A DNA stretch of 7,610 nucleotides from Fidelibacterota bacterium (GTDB taxonomy: Bacteria; Fidelibacterota; Marinisomatia; Marinisomatales; TCS55): NCBI GenBank assembly GCA_014239505.1, contig JAAZYT010000180.1, positions 1 to 7,610 on the forward strand. Reading direction: 5' to 3'. Positions 1-6,829 of the stretch are shown one piece after another. How positions within the stretch are numbered: position 1 is the stretch's first letter; the number at the start of each line of letters is the position of its first letter. The notes under the pieces are model-generated. The model was not told where the DNA came from and ran no database searches. It worked only from the letters and a program-made list of their open reading frames with translations. The position numbers and the translations under genes were made by a program.

Positions 1-1629
1 AATGATAAGTATTTTACTAATGATGTAAACTACCAATATGTTTCAACAGGGAAAAATACAGGTGGATGGATAGCAACAAAACTAATAACATATGACGATG
101 GAGAGGTGGACGTTTTTGAATATAGCGGTGGATCTTTTGGTTATCTTGGGTCTGGAAATAACAGTGAAGGGGAAGGCTGGGCTGTTGATTTTGATCCAAT
201 AGTGGGAGAGAATCAATTAATCGGTTTTGGTGCTAACTTAGGGTTTGCTCAAGATTTTGGTGGTTCTACCGTTCCTCAAACTGCTGATAAAGATTTTAAT
301 ATTCACATATGGAAAAAAACGGATGATAATGGTGGAGTAGTTGATATAATTCCTCCAATACTTTTTGATGGTAAAGAGAGTGGAGTAAGTGGAATAGGTG
401 ATATCAATGTTGACCTTACTACCTTTAAAGATGACCTAACTAATTTAGGTGAAATAGTAGTTGGTATTGTTGATGATGATACAATAGGTACTTACTTTGG
501 TATGAATAACTCAGGTGAAAATCACACCTATGCATATAATTATAGTGGAAATGGAAAAATTTCAAGCATGGCTAATTTTAGCGTTGGTGGCTCATCTTTG
601 GATGGTTGGAACTTTATGTTTAGAACTACATGGCTTCTAAAAAATTCAACAGCGCCAAAACTTCATGCTGGTTTTATGCAACATAGTATTTTTACAGATG
701 AATTAAAGATTTATATTATTGGTAATTCTATTGTTGATTCAGAGAATACAACAGTGATTATTAATAATGCTGGAAATGGACAAGTTGTATCAAACTCTGC
801 CTTAGCAAATAACGATTCTATTTTAGTCTCTAATTATAGATTAAATGCCTCTGGTCCTCTAGATATTAATGTTTCTGGAAGCTATTTATACAGTTCAACT
901 ATTTTTGATACTACATTTAATTATAATGTTAATTACACACTTTCAAGTAAAGGTGGTGAAATTACTTCAAGGGATGGTGTTTATAGAGTAACCATTCCTG
1001 AAAATAGTTTAGATAAAAATCTTTATTTAATAGCAGGAATGGGTGCTTTTGGTCAGAAATCTGATGAAATGCAATTAGCTAAAGACTTTGATTTTGGCCC
1101 TATTTATACGATTGGACCCGTTGGTAAAAAATTAGCAAATGGAGCAAAAATAGCTTTTAGGTTGAATAATGTAGATATAAATAAAGTATCTATTGGCTAT
1201 TGGGATGGTGAACTTTGGCGTGAATTACCTTCTTTTTTATCTGAAGATGGTTTATCTATTATTGGTGTTGGTACTCATCTTGGTCATTATACTTTAATTG
1301 CTCGTGGAAGTGGAATGCCATTATCCGTAACGGAAGATTTATCTATACCAACAGACTTTGCTTTAGCTCAAAATTATCCAAATCCATTTAATCCAGAAAC
1401 TCGTATTGGTTATGATTTGCCTCAATCAGGCCATGTTTCTCTAATTATTTATGATATACTTGGAAGGGAACTTGTAACGCTAGTAAATACTGCTCAACCA
1501 GCAGGTAGATTTAATATTCTTTGGAATGGTGAAGATAGTTTTGGCAATCCAGTTGGTAGTGGTCTGTATTTTTATCAACTAAACTCTGGTGATTTCTCAC
1601 AAACTAAAAAGATGATTATTTCACGATGA
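1..1629 (+). CDS. Secreted multidomain surface protein with C-terminal type IX-like sorting domain (5' end outside window)
   Basis: The reading frame is open from the first base, so the start lies upstream; the GTG at 106 is internal. 542 codons are visible (residues numbered from base 1). Residues 218-240 carry a 'KLHAGFMQHSIFTDELKIYIIG'-like segment of a kind I know from secreted FCB proteins, often next to subtilisin-type peptidases. Residues 315-347 look like a ZU5-type beta segment (GGEITSRDG...IPENSL). Residues about 398-425 contain a WDG-x-LWRELP strand pair. Residues 452-542 are a full C-terminal sorting domain: QNYPNPFNPETRI, LIIYDILGRE, W-N-G, GSGLYFYQL and a final KKMIISR. Such domains direct export across the outer membrane and surface attachment by type IX secretion. 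The protein is therefore probably a cell-surface or released protein; a peptidase domain may lie upstream, but no catalytic domain is visible here. The stop overlaps the next start (ATGA, 1626-1629), implying cotranscription. Function beyond export is unknown. Confidence 0.9.
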   Translation, partial: NDKYFTNDVNYQYVSTGKNTGGWIATKLITYDDGEVDVFEYSGGSFGYLGSGNNSEGEGWAVDFDPIVGENQLIGFGANLGFAQDFGGSTVPQTADKDFNIHIWKKTDDNGGVVDIIPPILFDGKESGVSGIGDINVDLTTFKDDLTNLGEIVVGIVDDDTIGTYFGMNNSGENHTYAYNYSGNGKISSMANFSVGGSSLDGWNFMFRTTWLLKNSTAPKLHAGFMQHSIFTDELKIYIIGNSIVDSENTTVIINNAGNGQVVSNSALANNDSILVSNYRLNASGPLDINVSGSYLYSSTIFDTTFNYNVNYTLSSKGGEITSRDGVYRVTIPENSLDKNLYLIAGMGAFGQKSDEMQLAKDFDFGPIYTIGPVGKKLANGAKIAFRLNNVDINKVSIGYWDGELWRELPSFLSEDGLSIIGVGTHLGHYTLIARGSGMPLSVTEDLSIPTDFALAQNYPNPFNPETRIGYDLPQSGHVSLIIYDILGRELVTLVNTAQPAGRFNILWNGEDSFGNPVGSGLYFYQLNSGDFSQTKKMIISR

Positions 1630-2894
1630 AGTTGCGTAATTATATTTTTTCTTTAATTAGTCTCTCTATATTTTTTATTTCATGTGAAGATAAAAAAGGG
1701 CCGAGCTTTGAAATTATTTTTGATCCACCAGATGAGTATAAATTTGGAAAAATTGAAATCAATCAAAGTATATCTCAAAGAATTCAAATAAAAAATACTG
1801 AAAATTCCACTGAAGCTTTTGTTGGGGAAATTAAATTAATGGATTCCCCAGCTTTTAAAATGGATTTCAGTGGTGTTTTAACACTTCAGAAAAATGAATC
1901 TAAAGAAATTTATGTAACATTTAGACCTAGTGAAGCTCAAGAATACAATGGAAGGTTAACAGTCTCTAATGACAACGATGATTTCTTTGAAATGTATGTA
2001 AGGGGAGTAGGTGTTGGGCCAGTTTCATTTTCTTTTGATAAAACAAAGTTAGAGTTTGGTCTAGTTCAGCCTGGAGATTCAAAAGACTTAGAAGTGAATT
2101 TTATAAATGAGGTATCATCAGGTTTTGATCTTGAGTTGGTACTTTCTATTCCTTCTAGCGATTTTACTATATTAGGTGAGGTTACATCTTTGACTATTCC
2201 TGCAGGACAATCTGAGACAATTACAGTACGTTATACACCAACTATAAGTTCTTCTTCAAAATCTTTAAAGGTAGTTCATAATAGTTCGATTATTACAAGC
2301 CCCGCCTCAATTACACTGTCGGGCATAATGGACATTTCTTCTGAAATTCTTTCTGATATTACCAAAGGTTGGGATGAATTTGAAGATAATAATTATAGTG
2401 AAAGTATGAAATCATTTATTAAGGCTATGAATCAAGCAAGAGTAAGTAGCATCTATGATACAATCTATGATAAAGCTATGCATGGTCTGGGTTGGTCTTT
2501 ATTATTTGAACGTGGTACTAATGATTATGCTTTGGCTTCTTACAATAATTTTTTAAGCTGTGCTAATAACAACTTTTTACCAATGAATAGTTATTTTGAT
2601 GTTTTAGCAGGAGTAGCAATTAGTGGTGTTTTAGCACTAGAAAGAACTTCTCCAACTTTTATCATTAGTGCTGCAAACAGTGTATTAACTGAATATCCAA
2701 ACTATCAGTTTACCCACAAGGTTTCTGTTAATTATAAACATGTAAGGATGAGTAAGGTTCAAGCGCATTATTATATAGGTGAGTATACTAATGCAGCATC
2801 AGAAATGGACATACTTGATCCAACGAATGCACCTCATTCAAATGATCCTGTAAAGTTACTTACTGCAATACAAAACCTGTCGGGATCACTATAG
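1626..2894 (+). CDS. Lipoprotein with two ASH/HYDIN-like Ig domains and a C-terminal TPR-like helical region
   Basis: The 422-residue protein begins with a lipoprotein signal: basic KLR, a hydrophobic stretch at 6-18, then FISC with Cys20 as the likely lipidated residue, followed by EDKK. Residues about 28-130 and 132-236 are two similar beta-sandwich modules. Each has a 'F-G-x-(I/L)' opening strand (KFGKIEI at 39; LEFGLVQPG at 142), a 'I-x-V-x-(F/Y)-x-P' strand (IYVTFRPSE at 95; ITVRYTPT at 199) and a closing 'V/L-x-G-x' strand, as in ASH / choice-of-anchor-D domains. Residues about 238-420 are helical with a TPR-like opening (GWDEFEDNNYSESMKSFIKA, 248-267) and a GLGWSLLFERG segment at 287. 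The family features suggest an envelope-anchored scaffold or binding protein; no enzymatic motif is visible. The start codon overlaps the upstream stop (ATGA), so translation is probably coupled to the sorted surface protein. Confidence 0.85.
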   Translation: MKLRNYIFSLISLSIFFISCEDKKGPSFEIIFDPPDEYKFGKIEINQSISQRIQIKNTENSTEAFVGEIKLMDSPAFKMDFSGVLTLQKNESKEIYVTFRPSEAQEYNGRLTVSNDNDDFFEMYVRGVGVGPVSFSFDKTKLEFGLVQPGDSKDLEVNFINEVSSGFDLELVLSIPSSDFTILGEVTSLTIPAGQSETITVRYTPTISSSSKSLKVVHNSSIITSPASITLSGIMDISSEILSDITKGWDEFEDNNYSESMKSFIKAMNQARVSSIYDTIYDKAMHGLGWSLLFERGTNDYALASYNNFLSCANNNFLPMNSYFDVLAGVAISGVLALERTSPTFIISAANSVLTEYPNYQFTHKVSVNYKHVRMSKVQAHYYIGEYTNAASEMDILDPTNAPHSNDPVKLLTAIQNLSGSL

Positions 2895-2895
2895 A

Positions 2896-3699
2896 TTGAA
2901 TTTAGCCGGCAAAACGGCCATAGTTACTGGTGCTTCAAGAGGATTAGGACCTTATATTGCAAAAACTCTCGCAGAAAAGGGTGTAAAGATTGTTGCTATG
3001 GCGCGTGATATTGAAGGTCTTGAAAAAACAAAATCTGAGATTCAACTTTCCGGACAGAAGTGCAATATTGTTTCCATTGATTTAACTAAAATAAATAAAC
3101 TAGAAAATCTTATTAAAAACATTTGGGATGATTTTGGGCCAATAGATTTATTAATTAATAACGCAGGTATAGAAAATTATCAGCATTTTGACCATCTTAG
3201 TAAAGATGCCATCTCGAATATAATTTCTACAAACTTAAGAGCTCCATTAGAGCTTACTCGGTGTATTTTACCAAAAATGATTAATCAAAAATCAGGACAT
3301 ATAATAAATATTTCCTCCTTAGCTGGAAAGAAAGGTGTGGCATATAATTCAGTATACTCTGCATCTAAAGCTGGCTTATTAATGTGGTCAGATGCCTTAC
3401 GTCAAGAATATAAAAATTCTCCAATAGATATTTCAGTTATTTGCCCTGGTTTTATATCAGAGGCAGGGATGTTTTTTGATGGAAATGTCGACGCTCCTAA
3501 AATTTTAGGTACCTCAAGTCCGCAAAAAGTTGCCAATGCGGTTATAAAAGCTTTAAAGAAGGGTTCATGTGAGATTATAGTTAACGCAGGTCCTATTAGA
3601 CCTTTATTAGCGTTAGGGCAAATATCTTGGAAATTAGCAGATAAAATTACTCGATTATTTGGAGTTCCTGCTCTTAGTCGGAAGCGGATTTCCGTTTAG
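2896..3699 (+). CDS. Short-chain dehydrogenase/reductase (classical SDR)
   Basis: This 267-residue protein has the classical SDR motif set: the dinucleotide-binding TGASRGLG at 11-18, D62 in 'SIDL' near the adenine pocket, NNAG at 88-91, and the catalytic tetrad Asn113, Ser141, Tyr154 and Lys158 (Tyr-x-x-x-Lys as YSASK), then CPGF at 183-186. Arg15 in the glycine loop and the MARD segment (35-38) after the second strand fit NADP(H) preference, though this is inference. The tail after 230 (GPIRPLLALGQ...RLFGVP) is hydrophobic and resembles the C-terminal tail of a subgroup of bacterial SDRs that may associate with membranes. The substrate cannot be told. The start is TTG, 1 base after the lipoprotein stop; no ATG or GTG lies in frame between it and the upstream in-frame stop (TAA at 2851), and no Shine-Dalgarno is visible, so translation is probably coupled. 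The 3' end overlaps the opposite-strand gene by 26 bases. Confidence 0.95.
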   Translation: MNLAGKTAIVTGASRGLGPYIAKTLAEKGVKIVAMARDIEGLEKTKSEIQLSGQKCNIVSIDLTKINKLENLIKNIWDDFGPIDLLINNAGIENYQHFDHLSKDAISNIISTNLRAPLELTRCILPKMINQKSGHIINISSLAGKKGVAYNSVYSASKAGLLMWSDALRQEYKNSPIDISVICPGFISEAGMFFDGNVDAPKILGTSSPQKVANAVIKALKKGSCEIIVNAGPIRPLLALGQISWKLADKITRLFGVPALSRKRISV

Positions 3700-4909
3700 C
3701 TGCTTCTTTCTGTACTTTTCTTAATTTTCTATTGCTCCACCATTTTACTAAACGACTATTAATTATTGGTTTTATAACAGGCTGGGATTTTTTCCATACC
3801 CATTCAGAAAAAGAAAAAACAAACATATTTTTTAGGTATGGATCATTTTCATGTGTTGGCATAAAATAATTTGAACGTTTATCTTTATACCAATCATATG
3901 TTATTCTACCTAAAGTAAATAGTGGAATAATTGTTACGACTGTTCCATAGTTACTTTCAATAGGAGGGGTAAAATCAGGGGCCAATGATAAGTATGGCTT
4001 GAATGATTTTGTTACAAGTGCTTGTAATGTAACAATTCCACCTATTGTGTAAATACCATTCCAAAACCCTTTTCTAACTGAAGTGCTAACATAAGAAGGT
4101 CCTGTTCTAACTTTATATATATCAAAAATAGAGTGATACTTTGTATTAATAGTACTATCAGATAAATGAAATGTAGCTACTTGAGGATTATCCATTTCAT
4201 TTTCAAAAAAAATATTATCAAAATAAAGGGTGTCATTATTTTGAAAGATTATAAAACCGTCACGTTGTTGAAGTTCATTTATTCGATCTTTAAAAGATCG
4301 AGATTTAAAAATAAATACTCCATAATCATTGTAAATAAAATAAGTACTATCTTTTTGAATCATATTTGTATTTAAATTATTTGCATCTGTATAATAAGTT
4401 GAATCGTCAACCACAGAGTCAACAACAACTGTCTTTGCAATACCATTAAGATCAACTATTATATGTCTTATATTTATTGAGTCACCTGGAGTAGGTTCGG
4501 TACTAAAACGTCGCATTTTAAATAAATTCATTGATGGATAGTCAGTTTGGACATATTTTGGAAATTCTTTAAAAGGATATAATCTTCCGACATTAATTGA
4601 TTTGTTTTTTACTTCAAAACGATGATTGATGTTCACTTCTTCTTCTGTTATAATGCGAATTTTATAATGACCAGGTTTAATATTTGAAAAAGTAAATTTT
4701 CCTCCACCAAATTTTTTTAGGAGCTTTTTTGAAGTTTTTGTACGTGAAATTACTTTTTCAGTAGTATCCATTAAAATTACTTCAGCTTCTTCAATCAAAA
4801 TATTTGACTTATAATAAGCTGTTCCTTTAACATTGTATTGTTTCGGAGCTTGTGCATGAATTGATTGAAAAACAAATCCAATTATTAGGATAAATCGTAT
4901 AACTTTCAT
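3674..4909 (-). CDS. Exported protein of unknown function with carboxypeptidase-regulatory-like domain
   Basis: The 411-residue product begins with a signal peptide (MKVIRF, hydrophobic 5-16, likely cleavage near HAQ-A at 18-21). Residues about 24-108 look like a CarboxypepD_reg / transthyretin-type beta-sandwich: VKGTAYY, 'EEAEVILMD' and the marker 'GGGKFTFSNIKPGHYKIRI' (68-86). Residues 135-270 are beta-rich and Asp/Asn/Thr-rich without a family I recognise. Residues 282-300 and 321-336 are moderately hydrophobic and could be membrane or barrel strands. The last 40 residues are aromatic, then strongly basic (KWWSNRKLRKVQKEAAKRK). The domain fits a periplasmic or outer-membrane role; the reaction or ligand is unknown. 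The start has only A/T upstream and no Shine-Dalgarno. The gene is divergent from the beta-barrel gene at 4981 and overlaps the SDR gene tail to tail. Confidence 0.85.
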   Translation of the reverse strand: MKVIRFILIIGFVFQSIHAQAPKQYNVKGTAYYKSNILIEEAEVILMDTTEKVISRTKTSKKLLKKFGGGKFTFSNIKPGHYKIRIITEEEVNINHRFEVKNKSINVGRLYPFKEFPKYVQTDYPSMNLFKMRRFSTEPTPGDSINIRHIIVDLNGIAKTVVVDSVVDDSTYYTDANNLNTNMIQKDSTYFIYNDYGVFIFKSRSFKDRINELQQRDGFIIFQNNDTLYFDNIFFENEMDNPQVATFHLSDSTINTKYHSIFDIYKVRTGPSYVSTSVRKGFWNGIYTIGGIVTLQALVTKSFKPYLSLAPDFTPPIESNYGTVVTIIPLFTLGRITYDWYKDKRSNYFMPTHENDPYLKNMFVFSFSEWVWKKSQPVIKPIINSRLVKWWSNRKLRKVQKEAAKRKSASD

Positions 4910-4980
4910 TAATTAATTTAAATAATTTTCAATCAGTATGTATGTATGACAATGGATTAATTATATTGTAATTTTTGTAA
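4910..4980. promoter_or_regulatory. Divergent intergenic region, presumed to hold promoters for both flanking genes
   Basis: These 71 bases separate two diverging genes, so both promoters are expected here. The sequence is very AT-rich and contains a short tandem repeat, TATG three times at 4937-4948. I see no convincing -35/-10 pair on either strand. The stretch TAATTTTTG at 4970-4978 is only loosely like the Bacteroidetes -7 element (TAnnTTTG) and sits too close to the start codon to be convincing. The call rests on gene orientation, not on a recognised motif. Confidence 0.35.
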
Positions 4981-5673
4981 ATGATTGTATTGTTTCAAAA
5001 CATAAATAAGCTATTAATAACTTTAATCTTTGGATTAACAGTAATAAGTGCGCAACCTAAACTTTCTTTTCACTTAGGAAGTGGATTTTATAAACCTTCT
5101 CTTGGATATTTAGATCCTGATTCAAATTCTGTTATCCCATCTCTTAGTGCTTTTGGAAAAAATATATTAATTGATTGGGGTGTTAAATACCAGTTTTACC
5201 CTAATGCAAGAATTGGTTATTCTAGATCTAACTCTTATCATTCTGGTAAAATAGGTGATTCTGATTATTTTCGAACAATTTCATATCGTATGATAACATT
5301 TGAAACATTTTACTATCCAAGAAAGAAGATGGAGCTCAACTTTATGTTAGCACCAATGTATAATAAAGGCATAATCAAGTTGTCTTCTAAAGGGGCTTCT
5401 TCAGATTGGGATTCAATTTTAAATAAGTTTGGGAACTCAAGTGTTAAACTTTTGACTGAAGGAGAAATGACTAAAAGATGGTTGGGATTAACAAGTATGA
5501 TAGGGTTTAGATATTATATCTATCCATGGCTTGCTGTTGATGGAAAAGCTGGTTTTATGCAAAATTCTTACTCAGAAAATAAATGGAAATTAGATGGTGA
5601 TAAAGTTGATGGCCCTACTATGAACATTAAAAAAATGCCGGTTTTTAAATTACATTTTGTTTTTGGATGGTAA
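4981..5673 (+). CDS. Outer-membrane beta-barrel protein of unknown function
   Basis: This 230-residue protein has a signal peptide (hydrophobic 11-22, cleavage expected after VISA at 21-24, leaving Gln-Pro). The mature part alternates polar and hydrophobic or aromatic residues, typical of small outer-membrane barrels: LSFHLGSGFYKPS (28-40), VKYQFYPNARIGYSRS (68-83), MITFETFYYPRKKMELNFMLAP (104-125), GLTSMIGFRYYIYPWLAVDGKAGF (169-192). It ends in a beta-signal-like strand, FKLHFVFGW, with a terminal aromatic residue as needed for BAM-dependent insertion. By length it could form a barrel of 8 to 10 strands. Porin, adhesin or enzyme roles cannot be told apart. No Shine-Dalgarno precedes the ATG. 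Its end overlaps the next gene by 7 bases, so it probably leads an operon with the two small exported proteins. Confidence 0.85.
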   Translation: MIVLFQNINKLLITLIFGLTVISAQPKLSFHLGSGFYKPSLGYLDPDSNSVIPSLSAFGKNILIDWGVKYQFYPNARIGYSRSNSYHSGKIGDSDYFRTISYRMITFETFYYPRKKMELNFMLAPMYNKGIIKLSSKGASSDWDSILNKFGNSSVKLLTEGEMTKRWLGLTSMIGFRYYIYPWLAVDGKAGFMQNSYSENKWKLDGDKVDGPTMNIKKMPVFKLHFVFGW

Positions 5674-5993
5674 AAACTTCTACCATATTAACCTTTTTAA
5701 TTTTGTCAACTGCGCAAAGCCAAATTGACAAAGAGAAAAAAGATTTTTGTAATAGTTTGATTATAAAACAAGCTAGAGAATCAGGTTTTCGTTCGTTAAA
5801 CTTTTCTGAAAAAATTCAATATCATTTAGATTTAAGAAAATGTGAAAATAAAATTTTTGTTAAATCAGTAAGAAAAGAAGTGAATGATAGTCAACTCGCA
5901 TCTGACTCAGAAAAAGCAAAGACTTTTACTGGTAAATCTTCGTCATTTGCATATTGTATTATATTATTCATTACTTATTTAACTTTGAACTAA
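5667..5993 (+). CDS. Small exported protein of unknown function with hydrophobic C-terminus
   Basis: The 108-residue product overlaps the preceding barrel gene by 7 bases (ATGGTAA), which implies translational coupling. Residues 1-16 are a short signal peptide (MVKTSTILTFLILSTA, cleavage probably near A16-Q17 or S18-Q19). The mature part is charged and probably helical (DKEKKDFCNSLIIKQARES; KIQYHLDLRKCENKI), with Cys28 and Cys59, which could form a disulfide after export. A Ser/Asp/Lys-rich linker (73-93) leads to a hydrophobic 15-residue tail (94-108, FAYCIILFITYLTLN) that could be a membrane anchor or be buried against a partner. I recognise no family. Position and signal suggest it works in the envelope with the barrel protein; that is inference. 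Confidence 0.7.
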   Translation: MVKTSTILTFLILSTAQSQIDKEKKDFCNSLIIKQARESGFRSLNFSEKIQYHLDLRKCENKIFVKSVRKEVNDSQLASDSEKAKTFTGKSSSFAYCIILFITYLTLN

Positions 5994-5994
5994 G

Positions 5995-6366
5995 ATGAAT
6001 AAACATCTAATTAATAAATATAGCCTTATAATACTATTTTTGATGAGTGTAGTCTTTTGTCAATCTAATGATAAATCTATTGAAAATTATAAAATTGCGC
6101 TCAGAATGAAACTAAGAATGGAGTCTAACCCAATTCTTTACATGGATGAACCCAAATCAGCACTATTAAATAAGGCTTATCAAAGCTGTAATGAGTATAT
6201 ACTATTAGATGAATACGGAGCTAAAAAAGTATTAAAAAATAAAATGACTAAAATTACAAACGATATTAAATCTTTCTCTAAAATTAAATATAAAAAACCT
6301 ATCAGAAAGAAAAAGCCTTCCAATATTCGTTATCATTATTTTTCTTTAGAATCAGATATTGATTGA
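5995..6366 (+). CDS. Small basic exported protein of unknown function
   Basis: The 123-residue product starts 1 base after the previous stop. It has a signal peptide (basic MNKHLINK, hydrophobic 9-21, then C22-Q-S). VVFC is a poor lipobox because Phe precedes Cys, so ordinary signal-peptidase cleavage is as likely as lipidation. The mature part is mixed-charge and helical (IENYKIALRMKLRMES; LLNKAYQSCNEYILLDEYGAKKVLKNKM), with a second Cys at 65, and ends in a strongly basic stretch (KYKKPIRKKKPSNIR, 98-112). I recognise no family. It is the last gene of the apparent barrel operon, and its final 31 bases overlap the 3' end of the acidic-protein gene on the other strand. Confidence 0.7.
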   Translation: MNKHLINKYSLIILFLMSVVFCQSNDKSIENYKIALRMKLRMESNPILYMDEPKSALLNKAYQSCNEYILLDEYGAKKVLKNKMTKITNDIKSFSKIKYKKPIRKKKPSNIRYHYFSLESDID

Positions 6367-6572
6367 ATGAACTCTTCACCTAATTCATCTAATATTACCT
6401 TGCCAATTGATTCAGCAACTTCATCATTATTTAATCCATCTTTGATTAAATCTTTCCAAGATTTTTCTAAAGTTTTAAGATCGTCATCATTTGAGAATAT
6501 CTCATCTAAAACAATTGTAGGGATATTGAAATCACTAAGGCGTTGATACATGTTTAAATTTTTTATTTCCAT
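6336..6572 (-). CDS. Small acidic protein of unknown function
   Basis: The 78-residue product has 19 Asp/Glu against 9 Lys/Arg. There is no signal peptide or membrane segment, so it is probably cytoplasmic. It looks mostly helical: 'NIPTIVLDEIFSNDDD' (16-31), 'LKTLEKSWKDLIKDG' (32-46) and 'DEVAESIGKVILDELGEEFI' (50-69). The regular spacing of hydrophobic residues in these helices is protein-like and argues against a chance frame. A second ATG at residue 8 could be the true start; neither has a clear Shine-Dalgarno. The 3' end overlaps the basic exported protein gene by 31 bases. I recognise no family, and no known small regulator or antitoxin motif is visible. Confidence 0.6.
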   Translation of the reverse strand: MEIKNLNMYQRLSDFNIPTIVLDEIFSNDDDLKTLEKSWKDLIKDGLNNDEVAESIGKVILDELGEEFIQSISDSKEK

Positions 6573-6603
6573 AATTAAAATTAACTCTATAAAATAATTG
6601 ATT

Positions 6604-6612
6604 GAAAGGAGT
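6604..6612 (+). promoter_or_regulatory. Shine-Dalgarno sequence deciding the TTG start at 6619
   Basis: GAAAGGAGT has its GGAG core at 6608-6611, leaving 7 bases before the TTG at 6619, an ideal spacing. It is the only strong anti-16S match seen in front of any start in this window, and it supports the 48-codon frame despite its non-ATG start. Confidence 0.7.
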
Positions 6613-6618
6613 ACTTCT

Positions 6619-6765
6619 TTGCAAAAACATATAAAAGTTCTCTACGGATTAATGATCGTTGGATTTTTATCACTTTCCATACAAATTTGGCTACAAACTC
6701 AAGCTATAAATGAATTGAATGTCAAAATGGAGGCAGTAAGAGAATTATTATTTAGATTTGCTTGA
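6619..6765 (+). CDS. Small single-pass membrane protein, TTG start
   Basis: This is a 48-residue product in a frame too short for usual ORF cut-offs. It is read from TTG behind a near-perfect Shine-Dalgarno. Residues 1-6 are polar and basic (MQKHIK). Residues 7-25 are a hydrophobic helix (VLYGLMIVGFLSLSIQIWL). Residues 26-48 form an amphipathic helix (QTQAINELNVKMEAVRELL then FRFA). This is the look of a small integral membrane protein with a helical domain on one side that might self-associate or bind a partner. A shorter version could begin at Met12, but that would cut the membrane segment. No family is recognised. It lies 64 bases upstream of tRNA-Cys on the same strand and may share a transcript with the tRNAs. 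A chance frame is possible but unlikely given the ribosome site and hydrophobic pattern. Confidence 0.65.
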   Translation: MQKHIKVLYGLMIVGFLSLSIQIWLQTQAINELNVKMEAVRELLFRFA

Positions 6766-6829
6766 TTGATTTATTGAAAAATGACCCTAATTTCCGACCC
6801 TGTTTATTAAAAAATAAATTTAATTAAAT

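Noticed and set aside
106..108. GTG as the start of the surface protein
   Set aside because: The frame is open without a stop back to base 1, and the upstream residues (GGWIATKLITYDDGE) read as ordinary protein, so the gene begins outside the window.
17..199. Minus-strand frame of 60 codons
   Set aside because: It lies wholly antisense to the long surface-protein frame, and its His/Leu-rich composition is an antisense artefact.
4205..4212. Run of eight A as a possible phase-variable tract
   Set aside because: A run of eight is expected by chance in DNA this AT-rich, and the frame is intact across it.
4166..4375. Plus-strand frame of 69 codons
   Set aside because: It is antisense to the exported protein gene; its Ile/Lys-rich content comes from AT-rich DNA and there is no ribosome site.
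5995..6572. Basic and acidic small proteins as a toxin-antitoxin or binding pair
   Set aside because: The basic protein has a signal peptide and the acidic one does not, so they should be in different compartments; the genes are convergent rather than an operon, and no known toxin or antitoxin motif is seen.
6783..6801. GACCCT repeated at 6783-6788 and 6796-6801 upstream of tRNA-Cys, as an operator
   Set aside because: The 6-base repeat is short, and no promoter elements could be placed around it.
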